Shown here: in pieces, positions 8,854 to 17,600 of the stretch
How positions within the stretch are numbered: position 1 is the stretch's first letter
Layout: each line of letters opens with the position of its first letter
NCBI RefSeq assembly: GCF_018069895.1
Contig: NZ_JAGQDH010000001.1
Span: 434,001-498,000 of the forward strand
DNA from: Roseovarius autotrophicus
Lineage (GTDB): Bacteria > Pseudomonadota > Alphaproteobacteria > Rhodobacterales > Rhodobacteraceae
Direction: 5' to 3'
DNA length: 64,000 nucleotides
Made by a program: the position numbers and the translations under genes
Notes under the pieces: model-generated
Told to the model about the DNA's origin: nothing
Database searches by the model: none
What the model saw: only the letters and a program-made list of their open reading frames with translations

Positions 8854-9591
8854 TCAGCCCGCAAGCGCCCGCAACAGACGCTGCCGCGCCGCCGGAATGG
8901 CGCAGATCTCGACGCCGGTAAAGACATGCAGCGTGCCCATCTGCCGGTCGATCACCGCATGATCACTGACCCATCCACCCATCATCAGATAGGTGCGCAG
9001 AAGCGGCGGCATATGCCGCATCGCCGCATTGAGATCCGGCTTGTGCAGCCTGAGGCGCTGCGCAAATCGGAACACACTCGGGGCTTTGACACGCGGCCAC
9101 CAGCGGCGCGGCGCGAGGTGGTGCTTGCCCAGCATGGCAAAGGCGTCAAGATAGGGTTCGGTCTCCACCCCCTTGAACGAGGAGCAGCCAAACAACAGCA
9201 CGACCCCGTGGGCATCCACAAGCCGTGTCATCGCCGCCCAGGCCAGACGCAGGATATCGGGGTCGTGCCGGTCGGGCGCGAGACAGAATCGCCCGATCTC
9301 GGCCATGCGCCCCTCGAATCCGGCCAGCGCCGACAAGTCGTAGAACTGCGCCGAATAGCTGCGGGCAATCTCGCTTCCGCCTCCGAGCATGAGCACCCGG
9401 AAACAGCAGACCAGATCACCGCTTGTCTCTTCCTCGACCAGGACATGCAGGCAGGCCGCGTCATGCGCGTCCGCGTCAAGCCCGCCCTCCTGCCCCAGAA
9501 AGGCACGCGCCCGCAGCGCCTGCGCGCGGATAATATCAGCCGGATCGCGCGCCAGTCGGGCCAGATAGCAGCCTTGCCGAATGTCGTCCAT
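8854..9591 (-). CDS. OlsB-like GNAT acyltransferase (ornithine lipid synthesis)
   Basis: A 245-residue protein resembling L-ornithine N-alpha-acyltransferases, which acylate ornithine from acyl-ACP to form lyso-ornithine lipid. Supporting features are the early RARAFLG element, the EIGRFCL core and the GCSSFKGVETEPYLDAFAMLG block around 155-175. The ATG at 9591 was chosen because GGAAGGCGG lies just upstream; a GTG at 9648 would add 19 residues. The usual partner olsA (O-acyltransferase) is not adjacent, so a second acyl step would need a gene elsewhere. A related haemolysin-like GNAT function cannot be excluded. Confidence 0.8.
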   Translation of the reverse strand: MDDIRQGCYLARLARDPADIIRAQALRARAFLGQEGGLDADAHDAACLHVLVEEETSGDLVCCFRVLMLGGGSEIARSYSAQFYDLSALAGFEGRMAEIGRFCLAPDRHDPDILRLAWAAMTRLVDAHGVVLLFGCSSFKGVETEPYLDAFAMLGKHHLAPRRWWPRVKAPSVFRFAQRLRLHKPDLNAAMRHMPPLLRTYLMMGGWVSDHAVIDRQMGTLHVFTGVEICAIPAARQRLLRALAG

Positions 9592-9658
9592 GGCACCGCC
9601 TTCCGCGACAACCTGCACAGGCTCGAGATTACACCGGCGCCGTGACACGGCGATGACC

Positions 9659-10117
9659 CTAGCCGCCGAACGCGTCCGCCGGGTTCAACGCGCCGATATT
9701 GCTCAGAAGCTGCCGCAGGAAGCCCGCCTTGACCACCGAATTGTCGGTCACACGGCGCGCCAGCGGCACGATCTGCCCATCCTCAAGCCCGAACCTCTCG
9801 ATATTGGCGATCGTGTCGTCCGCGTTGAACGAGATCGCCAGCACCTCGCGCTCCACCTCCTGAGGGCGGAACATGCCGAAGGTGCGCTTGCGCGAGCGCA
9901 CATAATAATAATCGCCCTCGCCCGAGATCCCCGAGAGGGCGGGCGCGCCGATCAGATCGTCCACGGTGGCACGACTGTCCACGCCCACGATCAGGTTCTG
10001 GAGATCCTCGTCAAGCGGCATGTAGCCGTGATTCTTGTAGGTTGCCGCACAGGACGCCACCCCCAGCAGCGCGCACAAGGCAAGGCTGCGCATGAAACGG
10101 GTTGGGAACGCTGTCAT
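9659..10117 (-). CDS. bamE: BamE/SmpA-like outer membrane lipoprotein
   Basis: A 152-residue lipoprotein. The start MTAFPTRFMRSLALCALLG gives a signal peptide ending in a lipobox, LGVASC, with Cys about residue 22. The mature part has the SmpA/OmlA pattern: a GxPxL-like turn (LIGAPALSG), YYYVRSRKRTFGMFRPQEVEREVLAISF and NADDTIANIERFGLEDG. BamE stabilises the BAM complex that inserts beta-barrel proteins into the outer membrane. It faces the yceD cluster across an 87-base divergent region, as is common in Rhodobacteraceae. An AGAGGG ribosome-binding site precedes the ATG. Confidence 0.9.
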   Translation of the reverse strand: MTAFPTRFMRSLALCALLGVASCAATYKNHGYMPLDEDLQNLIVGVDSRATVDDLIGAPALSGISGEGDYYYVRSRKRTFGMFRPQEVEREVLAISFNADDTIANIERFGLEDGQIVPLARRVTDNSVVKAGFLRQLLSNIGALNPADAFGG

Positions 10118-10204
10118 CACTGCCCTCTTGTCATGGCCGCGCGCGGCTTTTATCCCGCTTACATCAATGCGCCCCTCGGGTTCAAGAATGGAAGCATCGC
10201 CGCC

Positions 10205-10795
10205 ATGCCCCAAGACATAGCCCCAAGCGGCCTTCTGCGCCTCGCACAACTGAAACGGCAGACCACTGCCTTCGATATCGTGCCCGACGCCGCCGCACGA
10301 ACCGCGCTGGCCAACGATCTGGGGTTGCTCGATCTGCGCAAGTTACGCCTGGCCGGGCGGATCACCGCCGAGGGCGGGCGCGACTGGCTCCTGACCGCAA
10401 CGCTTGGCGCGACCGTGGTGCAGCCCTGCGTGGTGACGCTCGATCCGGTCACCACGCGCATCGACGAGACGGTGACACGCCGCTATTCGCCCGACACGCC
10501 CGAGCCCGCGCAGAGCGACGAGGTCGAGATACCCGAGGACGACACGCTCGAACCCTTGCCCGATGTGCTTGATCTCAACGCGCTTCTCGCCGAGGCACTG
10601 GCACTGGCCCTGCCGGTCTGGCCGCGCAGCGCGGGAGCCGCACTTGGCACCACGCGCGCCGCCCCCGACGGCATCCGCCCGCTCGCGGACGAAGATACCC
10701 GCCCCTTTGCCGGACTTGCCGACCTGCGCGACAGGCTTGCGGGCAAGACGGAAGATGAGGACGCGAACAAGGATGAGGACACCCGTGAGGGCTGA
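10205..10795 (+). CDS. YceD/DUF177 family protein
   Basis: A 196-residue acidic protein beginning MPQDIAPSG. The central PCVVTLDPVTTRIDETVTRRYSP is the conserved C-x(n) region of DUF177, and an acidic stretch (DEVEIPEDDTLEPLPDVLDL) follows, then the LPVWPR segment. YceD proteins lie upstream of rpmF in most bacteria and affect 23S rRNA accumulation or processing. Here it precedes rpmF by 154 bases that include a candidate second promoter. The ATG at 10205 gives the expected N-terminus; a much longer frame extends upstream but is the antisense of bamE. Confidence 0.92.
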   Translation: MPQDIAPSGLLRLAQLKRQTTAFDIVPDAAARTALANDLGLLDLRKLRLAGRITAEGGRDWLLTATLGATVVQPCVVTLDPVTTRIDETVTRRYSPDTPEPAQSDEVEIPEDDTLEPLPDVLDLNALLAEALALALPVWPRSAGAALGTTRAAPDGIRPLADEDTRPFAGLADLRDRLAGKTEDEDANKDEDTREG

Positions 10796-10813
10796 ACACG
10801 CGCCAAGAATCGC

Positions 10814-10841
10814 TTGCCCCCACATCAAATCTCTGTATTTT
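10814..10841 (+). promoter_or_regulatory. Candidate sigma-70 promoter for rpmF
   Basis: TTGCCC at 10814-10819 and TATTTT at 10836-10841 are separated by 16 bases, in an AT-richer dip between yceD and rpmF. It lies 108 bases before the rpmF start. It would let the ribosomal protein and lipid genes be transcribed independently of yceD. Predicted from sequence alone. Confidence 0.4.
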
Positions 10842-10949
10842 CGCGCTCTCACCGGAATTTGGGGTTGAACCGGCGGCTCGCTCAGGATTAAGAGCCGCGA
10901 ACACCCGTGAAACAGGGCCATGCCGGCCCCCAGGAATTGAGGTTGCGAC

Positions 10950-11156
10950 ATGGCCGTCCAACAGAACAAAGTCTCGAAATCGCGCCGCAACATGCGCCGC
11001 GCTCATGATTCGCTCGTTGCAGGCAATCCGAACGAATGCCCCAACTGCGGCGAACTCAAGCGTCCGCACCACGTCTGTGCCGCCTGTGGCCACTATGCCG
11101 AGCGCGAAGTCGTGGCCATGGTTGAGGAAATCGACCTGGAAGACGACGCCGCCTGA
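10950..11156 (+). CDS. rpmF: 50S ribosomal protein L32
   Basis: A 68-residue basic protein. It begins [20 protein letters not shown], typical for alphaproteobacterial L32, and carries two CxxC pairs (CPNC and CAAC) forming a zinc ribbon around residues 30-47. The acidic tail [14 protein letters not shown] is longer than in E. coli but usual in this family. A GAGG-like ribosome-binding site (ATTGAGGTTGCGAC) precedes the start. It is followed by plsX after 25 bases, the conserved rpmF-plsX-fabH order that links ribosome and phospholipid synthesis. Confidence 0.97.
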   Translation: MAVQQNKVSKSRRNMRRAHDSLVAGNPNECPNCGELKRPHHVCAACGHYAEREVVAMVEEIDLEDDAA

Positions 11157-11181
11157 GACACGGACCGGGGGCAGCGGCTGA

Positions 11182-12288
11182 ATGGGCGCTCTGAGCCATC
11201 ACAGCGGAACCGGCGCGGAGCGCATCATCATCTCGGTTGACGCCATGGGCGGCGATCAGGGGCCATCGGCTGTTGTTGCCGGCATGGCGCTGTCCGCCCA
11301 GAAGAACCCGGTCATCGGCTTCGTCATGCACGGACCGCGCGACGAGCTTGAACCGCTTGTCGCCAAACGCCGCGAACTTGCGGGCCGCGTCGAGATTCGC
11401 GACGCGACCGAAGTCGTCTCGATGAGCGACAAGCCCAGCCAGGTCGTCCGGCACGGGCGCAACACCTCGATGTGGTCGGCGCTCGAGTCCGTACGCGCGG
11501 GCGAGGCGACGGTCTGCGTTTCCTGCGGCAACACCGGCGCGCTGATGCTGATGTCGGTCATGCGCCTGCGCAAGCTGCCCGGCATCTACCGTCCCGCCAT
11601 CGCGGTGATGTGGCCCTCGCAGAACCCGCAACAGCACAACATCATGCTCGACGGCGGGGCCGATATCCGCGCCGACGCCAAGGATCTGATGCAATATGCG
11701 TTGATGGGGGCATCCTACGCGCGCAATGGCTTTGGCCTTGCCTGCCCGCGCATCGGCTTGCTCAACGTGGGCACCGAGGAGCACAAGGGCCGCGCCGAAC
11801 TCCGGGAGGCGCATGATCTCATCGCCGCCAATGCCCGCATCGCCGATTTCGAGTTCGTGGGCTTCGTCGAGGGACGCGACCTGCCCGGCACGAAATGCGA
11901 CGTGATCGTGACCGACGGCTTTACCGGCAATGTCGCCCTCAAGACGGGCGAGGGAACGGCGGCGCTGATCGGCAACCTGCTGCGTGAAGCCTTCGCCTAT
12001 TCGCCGCTGTCACGACTGGCATCGCTGCTGGCGCTCACTTCGTTGCGGCGGCTGCAAAAGCGCGTCGATCCGCGCCGCGCCAATGGCGGGGTGTTTCTCG
12101 GACTCAACGGCACCGTGGTGAAATCCCACGGTGCCGCGGATGCGACCGGCGTATCCTCCGCGATCAAGCTGGCTTTCGAACTGGCGCAGTCGAACTTCAC
12201 CGAACGTCTTGCCGCCCGCGTCGCCGCCGCCGCCCCCCTCGAACCCGACGACACGGCCAACGATCCCGAGGGAGAGCCCCAGACATGA
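11182..12288 (+). CDS. plsX: Phosphate acyltransferase PlsX
   Basis: A 368-residue peripheral membrane enzyme that converts acyl-ACP and phosphate to acyl-phosphate, feeding PlsY in phospholipid synthesis. Family motifs are clear: IISVDAMGGDQGP near residue 20, VSCGNTGALMLMSVM (about 113-127), VMWPSQNPQQHNIMLDGGA, IGLLNVGTEEHKG and FVEGRDL followed by VIVTDGFTGNVALKTGEG. An early ATG at 11182 is kept, giving a slightly extended N-terminus (MGALSHHSGTGAER). The stop overlaps the fabH start by 4 bases. Confidence 0.97.
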   Translation: MGALSHHSGTGAERIIISVDAMGGDQGPSAVVAGMALSAQKNPVIGFVMHGPRDELEPLVAKRRELAGRVEIRDATEVVSMSDKPSQVVRHGRNTSMWSALESVRAGEATVCVSCGNTGALMLMSVMRLRKLPGIYRPAIAVMWPSQNPQQHNIMLDGGADIRADAKDLMQYALMGASYARNGFGLACPRIGLLNVGTEEHKGRAELREAHDLIAANARIADFEFVGFVEGRDLPGTKCDVIVTDGFTGNVALKTGEGTAALIGNLLREAFAYSPLSRLASLLALTSLRRLQKRVDPRRANGGVFLGLNGTVVKSHGAADATGVSSAIKLAFELAQSNFTERLAARVAAAAPLEPDDTANDPEGEPQT

Positions 12289-13259
12289 CCCGCCGCGCCG
12301 TTCCTGTCGGCATCGGGCACTACCTGCCCGAGCGCATCGTCCCGAATGCCGAGTTCGAGCAGTCGCTCGACACGTCCGACGAATGGATCCGCACCCGTTC
12401 GGGCATCGAGCGCCGCCACTTCGCCGCCGAGGGCGAGACCACGTCGCACATGGCCACCCACGCCGCCCGCGCCGCACTTGCCCATGCCGGAATCGCGCCG
12501 GGGGAGATCGACGGGGTGATCGTCGCCACCTCCACCCCCGATCTGACCTTTCCCTCGGTCGCCACCATGGTGCAAAGCGATCTCGGCATGACGCGCGGTT
12601 TCGGCTTTGACGTGCAGGCGGTTTGCGCGGGCTTCATTTATGCGCTGTCCACCGCCAACGCCATGATCGTCTCCGGGCAGGCCGACCGGATGCTGATCAT
12701 CGGCGCGGAAACCTTCTCGAGGATCATGGACTGGTCCGACCGCTCCACCTGCGTGCTGTTCGGCGATGGCGCGGGGGCGCTCGTGCTCGAAGCGCAGGAG
12801 GGCACGGGCGAGAACAGCGATCGCGGCATCCTCTCGGTCGATCTCAATTCCGACGGGCGCTATCGCGACATGCTTTATGTCGATGGCGGAGTGTCCACCA
12901 CCGGCAGCGCCGGAAAATTGCGGATGCAGGGCAATGCGCTGTTTCGTCAGGCGATCGAGAAACTTGCCGCCACAGCCGAGACCGCGCTAGGCAAGATCGG
13001 CCTTTCGGGTCGTGACGTGGATTGGATCGTGCCGCATCAGGCCAATATCCGCATCATCCAGGGCACTGCCCGCAAACTCGATCTGCCGATGGAGCGCGTG
13101 ATCGTCACCGTGCAGGATCACGGCAACACCTCTGCCGCGTCGATTCCCCTCGCCCTTTCAGTGGCCGTCGCCGAGGGCCGGATCAAGCACGGCGATCTGG
13201 TGCTGTCCGAGGCGATCGGCGGCGGCCTTGCCTGGGGCGCGATCGTCCTGCGCTGGTGA
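12285..13259 (+). CDS. fabH: Beta-ketoacyl-ACP synthase III
   Basis: A 324-residue condensing enzyme that starts fatty-acid elongation from acetyl-CoA and malonyl-ACP. The catalytic triad is visible: Cys in VQAVCAGFIYAL (about 113), His in VPHQANIRI (about 250) and Asn in DHGNTSAASIPLAL (about 280). DEWIRTRSGIERRHFA near residue 30 is the usual substrate-entry signature. It overlaps plsX by ATGA, so the two are translationally coupled, and ends 109 bases before ihfA. Confidence 0.97.
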   Translation: MTRRAVPVGIGHYLPERIVPNAEFEQSLDTSDEWIRTRSGIERRHFAAEGETTSHMATHAARAALAHAGIAPGEIDGVIVATSTPDLTFPSVATMVQSDLGMTRGFGFDVQAVCAGFIYALSTANAMIVSGQADRMLIIGAETFSRIMDWSDRSTCVLFGDGAGALVLEAQEGTGENSDRGILSVDLNSDGRYRDMLYVDGGVSTTGSAGKLRMQGNALFRQAIEKLAATAETALGKIGLSGRDVDWIVPHQANIRIIQGTARKLDLPMERVIVTVQDHGNTSAASIPLALSVAVAEGRIKHGDLVLSEAIGGGLAWGAIVLRW

Positions 13260-13316
13260 TGACTACAGAAATCTGCGAAAAACCGCGCCAATCCCAGGCC
13301 TTCCAAGCCATTGACA

Positions 13317-13345
13317 TTGACTTGTAAAATCCTTCGCCGCAGAAT
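13317..13345 (+). promoter_or_regulatory. Candidate sigma-70 promoter for ihfA
   Basis: TTGACT at 13317-13322 and CAGAAT at 13340-13345 with a 17-base spacer, 23 bases before the ihfA ATG. It lies in a locally AT-rich gap after fabH, suggesting ihfA has its own start of transcription. A second TTGACA at 13311 has no matching -10 element. Confidence 0.45.
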
Positions 13346-13368
13346 GCCCCGAAAAAAGCGGGGATGGT

Positions 13369-13671
13369 ATGGCCAACAAGACACTCACACGCATGGACCT
13401 TAGCGAGGCGGTTTTCCGCGAGGTGGGCCTGTCGCGCAATGATGCCGCCCAGATGGTGGAATCGGTGCTCACCCACATGTCCGACGCGCTCGTGAGGGGC
13501 GAGGCGGTCAAGATTTCGTCCTTCGGCACCTTTTCGGTGCGCGACAAGACGGCCCGCGTCGGGCGCAATCCCAAGACCGGCGAAGAGGTGCCGATTCAGC
13601 CGCGCCGTGTGCTGACTTTCCGGCCCTCGCACCTGATGAAGGACCGAGTCGCCATCGGCAACAAGAGCTGA
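13369..13671 (+). CDS. ihfA: Integration host factor subunit alpha
   Basis: A 100-residue DNA-bending protein of the HU/IHF family. [31 protein letters not shown], the conserved [11 protein letters not shown] and the beta-arm [24 protein letters not shown] with its proline tip identify the IHF alpha subunit rather than HU. It pairs with IhfB to bend DNA sharply at specific sites and takes part in recombination, replication and transcription, including phage integration. The merR-type gene follows after 14 bases and is probably co-transcribed. Confidence 0.97.
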   Translation: MANKTLTRMDLSEAVFREVGLSRNDAAQMVESVLTHMSDALVRGEAVKISSFGTFSVRDKTARVGRNPKTGEEVPIQPRRVLTFRPSHLMKDRVAIGNKS

Positions 13672-13685
13672 GGACAGGCGCGCCC

Positions 13686-14348
13686 ATGGCCAAATCCGCC
13701 GACGCCTTCCGCACCATCAGCGAGGTGGCAGAGTGGCTTGAGGTTCCGGCCCATGTGCTGCGGTTCTGGGAAAGCAAGTTCACCCAGGTCAAACCCGTCA
13801 AGCGCGCGGGCGGGCGGCGCTATTACCGCCCCGCCGACATGCGCCTGCTGGCCGGGATCAAGCAATTGCTGCATGATGAGGGGATGACCATAAAGGGCGT
13901 GCAGAAGATGCTGCGCGAAGAAGGTGTGCGCCATGTGAGCGCCCTCGCGCCTGGCTGGTCCGACGAGGATGAGGCGCACCAGAGCAACTCCGGCGCTCAG
14001 GTTCTCAGCTTTTCGCGCGCCGGCGGGCCAGAGGCCAGCCCGATCACCGCACCGGACGCAGCGCCATCCGAAGCCGACGCTGCTGTCCCGCCCGCCTTGG
14101 ACGCGGCGCCCGATGCCGGTCCAGGGGCCGGTGTGCGCGACGAGCAGGACGCCGCACCGGACCAGCCCCAGAACACCCTTTGCGCGCCCCTGCCCGACCT
14201 GCCCGGTGACCCGCCCGATGCGGTCGCCGCAGATCCCGGCCCGCTCAGCCGCCTTGCCGCCCTGCGCCGCCCGCTCGCCGCGCCCTTTGCGCGGCGGCTC
14301 GCCGCGATTGCGCAAGACCTGCGGGCGCGCTCGGATGCCGGACAATAA
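13686..14348 (+). CDS. MerR family transcriptional regulator
   Basis: A 220-residue protein. Residues about 7-75 form a MerR winged helix ([25 protein letters not shown], then [38 protein letters not shown]). The rest is a low-complexity Ala/Pro/Asp-rich linker and a basic C-terminal segment ([23 protein letters not shown]). No metal-binding cysteines are present, so it is unlikely to be a metal sensor. The ihfA-merR arrangement is conserved in Rhodobacteraceae; target genes are unknown. Confidence 0.92.
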   Translation: MAKSADAFRTISEVAEWLEVPAHVLRFWESKFTQVKPVKRAGGRRYYRPADMRLLAGIKQLLHDEGMTIKGVQKMLREEGVRHVSALAPGWSDEDEAHQSNSGAQVLSFSRAGGPEASPITAPDAAPSEADAAVPPALDAAPDAGPGAGVRDEQDAAPDQPQNTLCAPLPDLPGDPPDAVAADPGPLSRLAALRRPLAAPFARRLAAIAQDLRARSDAGQ

Positions 14349-14413
14349 GGCACAAGAAATTTGCCCCTCCCCCCTTGCTCCTGCCCGCAAAACCGGTATG
14401 AACGGCGCATCGT

Positions 14414-14490
14414 CGGGCTATGGCGCAGCCTGGTAGCGCGTCCGTCTGGGGGACGGAAGGTCGCAGGTTCAAGTCCTGCTAGCCCGACCA
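14414..14490 (+). tRNA. tRNA-Pro (GGG)
   Basis: A 77-base cloverleaf. The acceptor stem pairs CGGGCTA with TAGCCCG, followed by A and an encoded CCA at 14488-14490. The anticodon stem TCCGT/ACGGA encloses loop CTGGGGG with anticodon GGG. The T arm contains GGTTCAAGTCC. It stands between the MerR gene and the dCTP deaminase gene. Confidence 0.97.
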
Positions 14491-14545
14491 AAATCGCCGA
14501 CGATCCCGCCAGAGGCGGTCCGCGGGGCCTGCATGGGGGAAGAGT

Positions 14546-15619
14546 ATGACGGGCGTTCTGTCCAGTCAGCAGTTGCGCGGCCTCATCGACGGGGGCGCGG
14601 TCTGTGCCGATATCGCTATCCTGCCCGAGCAGATTCAGCCCGCCAGCCTTGATCTGCGACTTGGCTCTGTCGCTTATCGCGTGCGCGCCTCCTTTCTGAC
14701 CGGCGCGGGGCGCTCTGTCGCTGACCGGCTGGATGAATTCGGAATGCACCGGATTGCACTCGATCCCGGAGCGGTGCTGGAAAAGGGTTGCGTCTATCTG
14801 GTTCCACTGATGGAACGGCTTGTCTTGCCAGAGGGCGTGCAGGCCGTCGCCAATGCCAAATCCTCCACCGGGCGGCTGGATCTTCTGACCCGCACAATCA
14901 CCGATGGCGGCACCGAATTCGACCGCGTGGCACCCGGGTATCGCGGTCCACTCTATGCCGAGATCTGCCCGCGCTCATTTTCCGTTCTGGTGCGGCCCGG
15001 CATGCGCCTCAACCAGATCCGCTTTCGCGCGGGACAGGCTGTGCTCTCCGATGACGCCCTGCGCGCCCTCCATGCCGAGATGCCGCTGGTGGATGGTCCG
15101 GCGGTGATTGACGGGGGCCTGGGGTTTTCCGTCGATCTGCGCCCCGAAGCGGGCACGCTTGTGGGCTACCGTGCCAAGCCGCATACCGGCGTGATCGACC
15201 TTGACCGCGTCGGCCATTACGCACCGGCCGATTTCTGGGAAGAGGTGCATACCGAGACCGGCCATATCATCCTCGATCCCGGTGCGTTCTATATTCTCGT
15301 AAGCCGCGAGGCCGTGCATATCCCGCCCGCCTGTGCCGCCGAAATGGCCCCCTTCGTTGCCATGGCGGGAGAGTTCCGCGTGCATTACGCGGGTTTCTTC
15401 GATCCCGGCTTTGGCCATGCGGCGGCCGGGGGCGCGGGCTCTCGCGGCGTGCTCGAGGTGCGCTGCCACGAGGCGCCCTTCGTGCTTGAACATGGTCAGA
15501 TCGTCGGGCGCCTCGTTTACGAGAAGATGGACCAGATCCCCGATCAGCTTTATGGCGCGGGCATCGCGTCGAATTACCAGGGACAGGGCCTGAAGCTGTC
15601 GAAGCACTTCAAGCGGTGA
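14546..15619 (+). CDS. dcd: 2'-deoxycytidine 5'-triphosphate deaminase, long form
   Basis: A 357-residue protein of the dCTP deaminase/dUTPase superfamily, about twice the length of E. coli Dcd. The first half has PASLDLRLGSVAYRVRA and the VANAKSSTGRLDLLTRTITDGG region holding the nucleotide-binding Ser-Ser-x-Gly-Arg motif (about 108-125). The second half repeats the fold more loosely (VDLRPEAGTLVGYRAK to GFFDPGFGHA). It deaminates dCTP to dUTP, feeding dTTP synthesis. This double-length type is common in alphaproteobacteria. No operon partner is nearby. Confidence 0.9.
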   Translation: MTGVLSSQQLRGLIDGGAVCADIAILPEQIQPASLDLRLGSVAYRVRASFLTGAGRSVADRLDEFGMHRIALDPGAVLEKGCVYLVPLMERLVLPEGVQAVANAKSSTGRLDLLTRTITDGGTEFDRVAPGYRGPLYAEICPRSFSVLVRPGMRLNQIRFRAGQAVLSDDALRALHAEMPLVDGPAVIDGGLGFSVDLRPEAGTLVGYRAKPHTGVIDLDRVGHYAPADFWEEVHTETGHIILDPGAFYILVSREAVHIPPACAAEMAPFVAMAGEFRVHYAGFFDPGFGHAAAGGAGSRGVLEVRCHEAPFVLEHGQIVGRLVYEKMDQIPDQLYGAGIASNYQGQGLKLSKHFKR

Positions 15620-15654
15620 TCCTGCCTGGTTTCATAAACGCGGCGCACACCGCA

Positions 15655-15790
15655 CCAAATGACACGACCCCACCGCACTGCGTGGTGCAACGCACTGCAT
15701 GACGTAACGCTCTGCATGACGCCACCACGCCTTGCCGTGTGATCCGACCCCACCGCACCGCATGACGCAAACGCCGCTTGCCGTGTGCTG
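15655..15790. repeat. Degenerate short repeats in intergenic DNA
   Basis: The gap after the deaminase gene holds interspersed imperfect repeats. GACCCCACCGCACYGC occurs at 15666-15681 and 15746-15761. YGCATGACG occurs at 15696, 15713 and 15759. CTTGCCGTGTG occurs at 15731 and 15777. The two longest units are 80 bases apart, which suggests an old tandem duplication that has decayed. No coding frame here looks real. Confidence 0.5.
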
Positions 15791-15853
15791 GCAAGGACGC
15801 TGCATGCTGCAAGACGGCCCGCAGCATCCAACCAGCACATTTGAAGCACCCGC

Positions 15854-16039
15854 TCAGAACCGCCCGATCCGGCGCCCCAGCTTCATCGCCTGCCGTGTGC
15901 GTTGCGCGGTCTTGCGTCCATCGGGGCCTGAACGCGCGGTTTCGCCCGACATTGCATCCATGCCCTTGTTGATGCCCTGCCGCAACAGCCGCTGCACGAC
16001 CATGCGGATCACCATGTTGATCATCTGACTGGCGTTCAT
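15854..16039 (-). CDS. Small basic conserved protein
   Basis: A 61-residue, strongly basic protein (MNASQMINMVIRMVVQRLL to the end QAMKLGRRIGRF). It starts with an amphipathic helix and has an Arg/Lys-rich C-terminal half. Small proteins of this pattern are recurrent in Rhodobacteraceae, but no function is assigned to my knowledge. GAAGGGAACGG upstream could serve as ribosome-binding site. It lies downstream of scpB on the same strand with a 114-base gap. The call rests on recalled family resemblance and a plausible start, not on a known domain. Confidence 0.6.
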   Translation of the reverse strand: MNASQMINMVIRMVVQRLLRQGINKGMDAMSGETARSGPDGRKTAQRTRQAMKLGRRIGRF

Positions 16040-16153
16040 CGCGCCGTTCCCTTCTGGCTACCTCCTCTTTCACTTAGGCGAAAACCTTGCGGATTTCATG
16101 GCAGTCTCGCGTGAAATCCCTGAGAAATCGTTAAGAAAGGAAGAAATGACCGA

Positions 16154-16807
16154 TCAGTCCTCGAAAAGTTCGTTCTGCCCCGGCGCGCCCTCATCCTCGT
16201 CGCCCTCGCCCGGCTGTCCCAGCCCCCCCGGCGGCGGGCGGTTGTCGAGCAGTCCCGCCGCGCGCAGCTCTTTCAGGCCCGGCAGATCACGCGCGCTTTC
16301 CAGACCGAAATGGTCAAGAAAACCCTCGGTCACAACGAATGTCACCGGACGCCCCGGCGTCATCTTGCGCCGACCGAAACGAATCCATTCCATTTCAAGA
16401 AGCTGATCGACGGTTCCGCGACTGACCGAGACGCCGCGGATCTCCTCGATCTCGGCGCGTGTCACCGGTTGATGATAGGCGATGATGGCCAGCGTCTCGA
16501 TCGCCGCACGGCTCAACTTGCGCGTCTCGACTACCTCGCGGCGCATCAGATAGCCAAGGTCCGGCGCTGTACGCATGGCCCAGCCATCGCCCACCTTGAC
16601 AAGGTTAACCCCCCGCCCCTCATACCTTTTGCGCAGATGCACCAGCGCCTCGGCGGGGTCGCAACCATGCGGCATCCGCGCCGCCATCTCACGCGTGTCA
16701 AGCGGTGTGGCAGAGGCAAAGAGCATCGCCTCGATCATGCGTTCCTGCTCCGCCATGGGCGGTGCCTCGAACAGGCTTTGTTCTTTATCATCAATATCCT
16801 GCGACAC
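16154..16807 (-). CDS. scpB: Segregation and condensation protein B
   Basis: A 217-residue kleisin-associated winged-helix protein. Core blocks are PPMAEQERMIEAMLFAS, RMPHGCDPAEALVHLRKRY, ETLAIIAYHQPVTRAEIEEIRGV and the second wing MTPGRPVTFVVTEGFLDHFGL. ScpB dimers bind ScpA and complete the SMC condensin complex. The GTG at 16807 was chosen as start: it lies 4 bases after the scpA stop, with AAGGAT in front, and gives the usual N-terminal extension. An ATG at 16756 is the alternative. The tail is acidic and Gly-rich. Confidence 0.93.
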   Translation of the reverse strand: MSQDIDDKEQSLFEAPPMAEQERMIEAMLFASATPLDTREMAARMPHGCDPAEALVHLRKRYEGRGVNLVKVGDGWAMRTAPDLGYLMRREVVETRKLSRAAIETLAIIAYHQPVTRAEIEEIRGVSVSRGTVDQLLEMEWIRFGRRKMTPGRPVTFVVTEGFLDHFGLESARDLPGLKELRAAGLLDNRPPPGGLGQPGEGDEDEGAPGQNELFED

Positions 16808-16811
16808 GTTT

Positions 16812-17600
16812 CTAATCCTTTCGTCGCAGTTCCAGAGGCGCAAATATCCCCGATTGGCGCAGCTCTGCGCTCCCCTCCTTGACCAGCTCCAGCGCGGCCG
16901 CAAAGGTGGACGCAGTGGCCGAACGCCGGCGCGCGGGATCACCGGAAAACCCCTCGGGCAGGTAGCTGACGATATCGGTCCATGCCCCGGCAAAGCCGAT
17001 CAGCCCACGCAATCGCTCAAGTGCCTGTTCCATCGTGAAAATCGCATCGCGGTCCATGACAAATGGGCGAAATTCGTCGCGGGTGCGGATGCGCGCATAG
17101 GCCTGCATCAGATCGAGCAACGTTGCCGTATAACGCGTCTCGCGACGGCGCGTCACATCTTCGGGCAGGCCGCGCGCGAAGAAATCGCGCCCTAGCCGAT
17201 CGCGCCCCATCAGCCGCGCCGCGCAATCGCGCATCGCCTGCAATCGCTCAAGCTGAAACGCCAGATGCGCGGCCAGTTCCTCGCCCGATGGCCCCTCCTC
17301 TGTGGGATCCGGGGGCAGAAGGAGGCGCGATTTCAGGAACGCGAGCCAGGCCGCCATCACCAGGTAATCGGCGGCAAGTTCCAGCCGCAGCGCCTTGGCA
17401 CGTTCGACGAAGGCGAGGTATTGCTGCGCCAGGTGCAGGACGGAAATGCGCCGCAGATCAACCTTTTGCGTGCGCGAGAGCGTCAGGAGCAGGTCAAGCG
17501 GCCCTTCGAATCCGTCAACATCGACGATGAGCGCCTCTGCCGCCCGCCGCTCGGCCAGAGGCACCGGCCTTGCCCCGTCGTCGAAATCATTCTCAGCCAT
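16812..17600 (-). CDS. scpA: Segregation and condensation protein A
   Basis: A 262-residue kleisin. The N-terminal signature FEGPLDLLLTLSRTQKVDLRRIS (about 29-52) and AADYLVMAAWLAFLKSRLLLP (about 77-97) bind the SMC neck, and the C-terminal winged helix (VVATSAVTAS-like region reading ARRRSATASTFAAALELVKEG) binds the other SMC head. It overlaps nagZ by 8 bases and is followed by scpB, forming the leftward argS-SPOR-nagZ-scpA-scpB run. ScpAB with SMC compacts and segregates chromosomes. Confidence 0.94.
   Translation of the reverse strand: MAENDFDDGARPVPLAERRAAEALIVDVDGFEGPLDLLLTLSRTQKVDLRRISVLHLAQQYLAFVERAKALRLELAADYLVMAAWLAFLKSRLLLPPDPTEEGPSGEELAAHLAFQLERLQAMRDCAARLMGRDRLGRDFFARGLPEDVTRRRETRYTATLLDLMQAYARIRTRDEFRPFVMDRDAIFTMEQALERLRGLIGFAGAWTDIVSYLPEGFSGDPARRRSATASTFAAALELVKEGSAELRQSGIFAPLELRRKD

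Noticed and set aside
13347..13363. Hairpin CCCCG-CGGGG covering the ihfA ribosome-binding site
   Set aside because: The stem is only 5 bp and the predicted promoter would start transcription inside it, so it would not form in that RNA.
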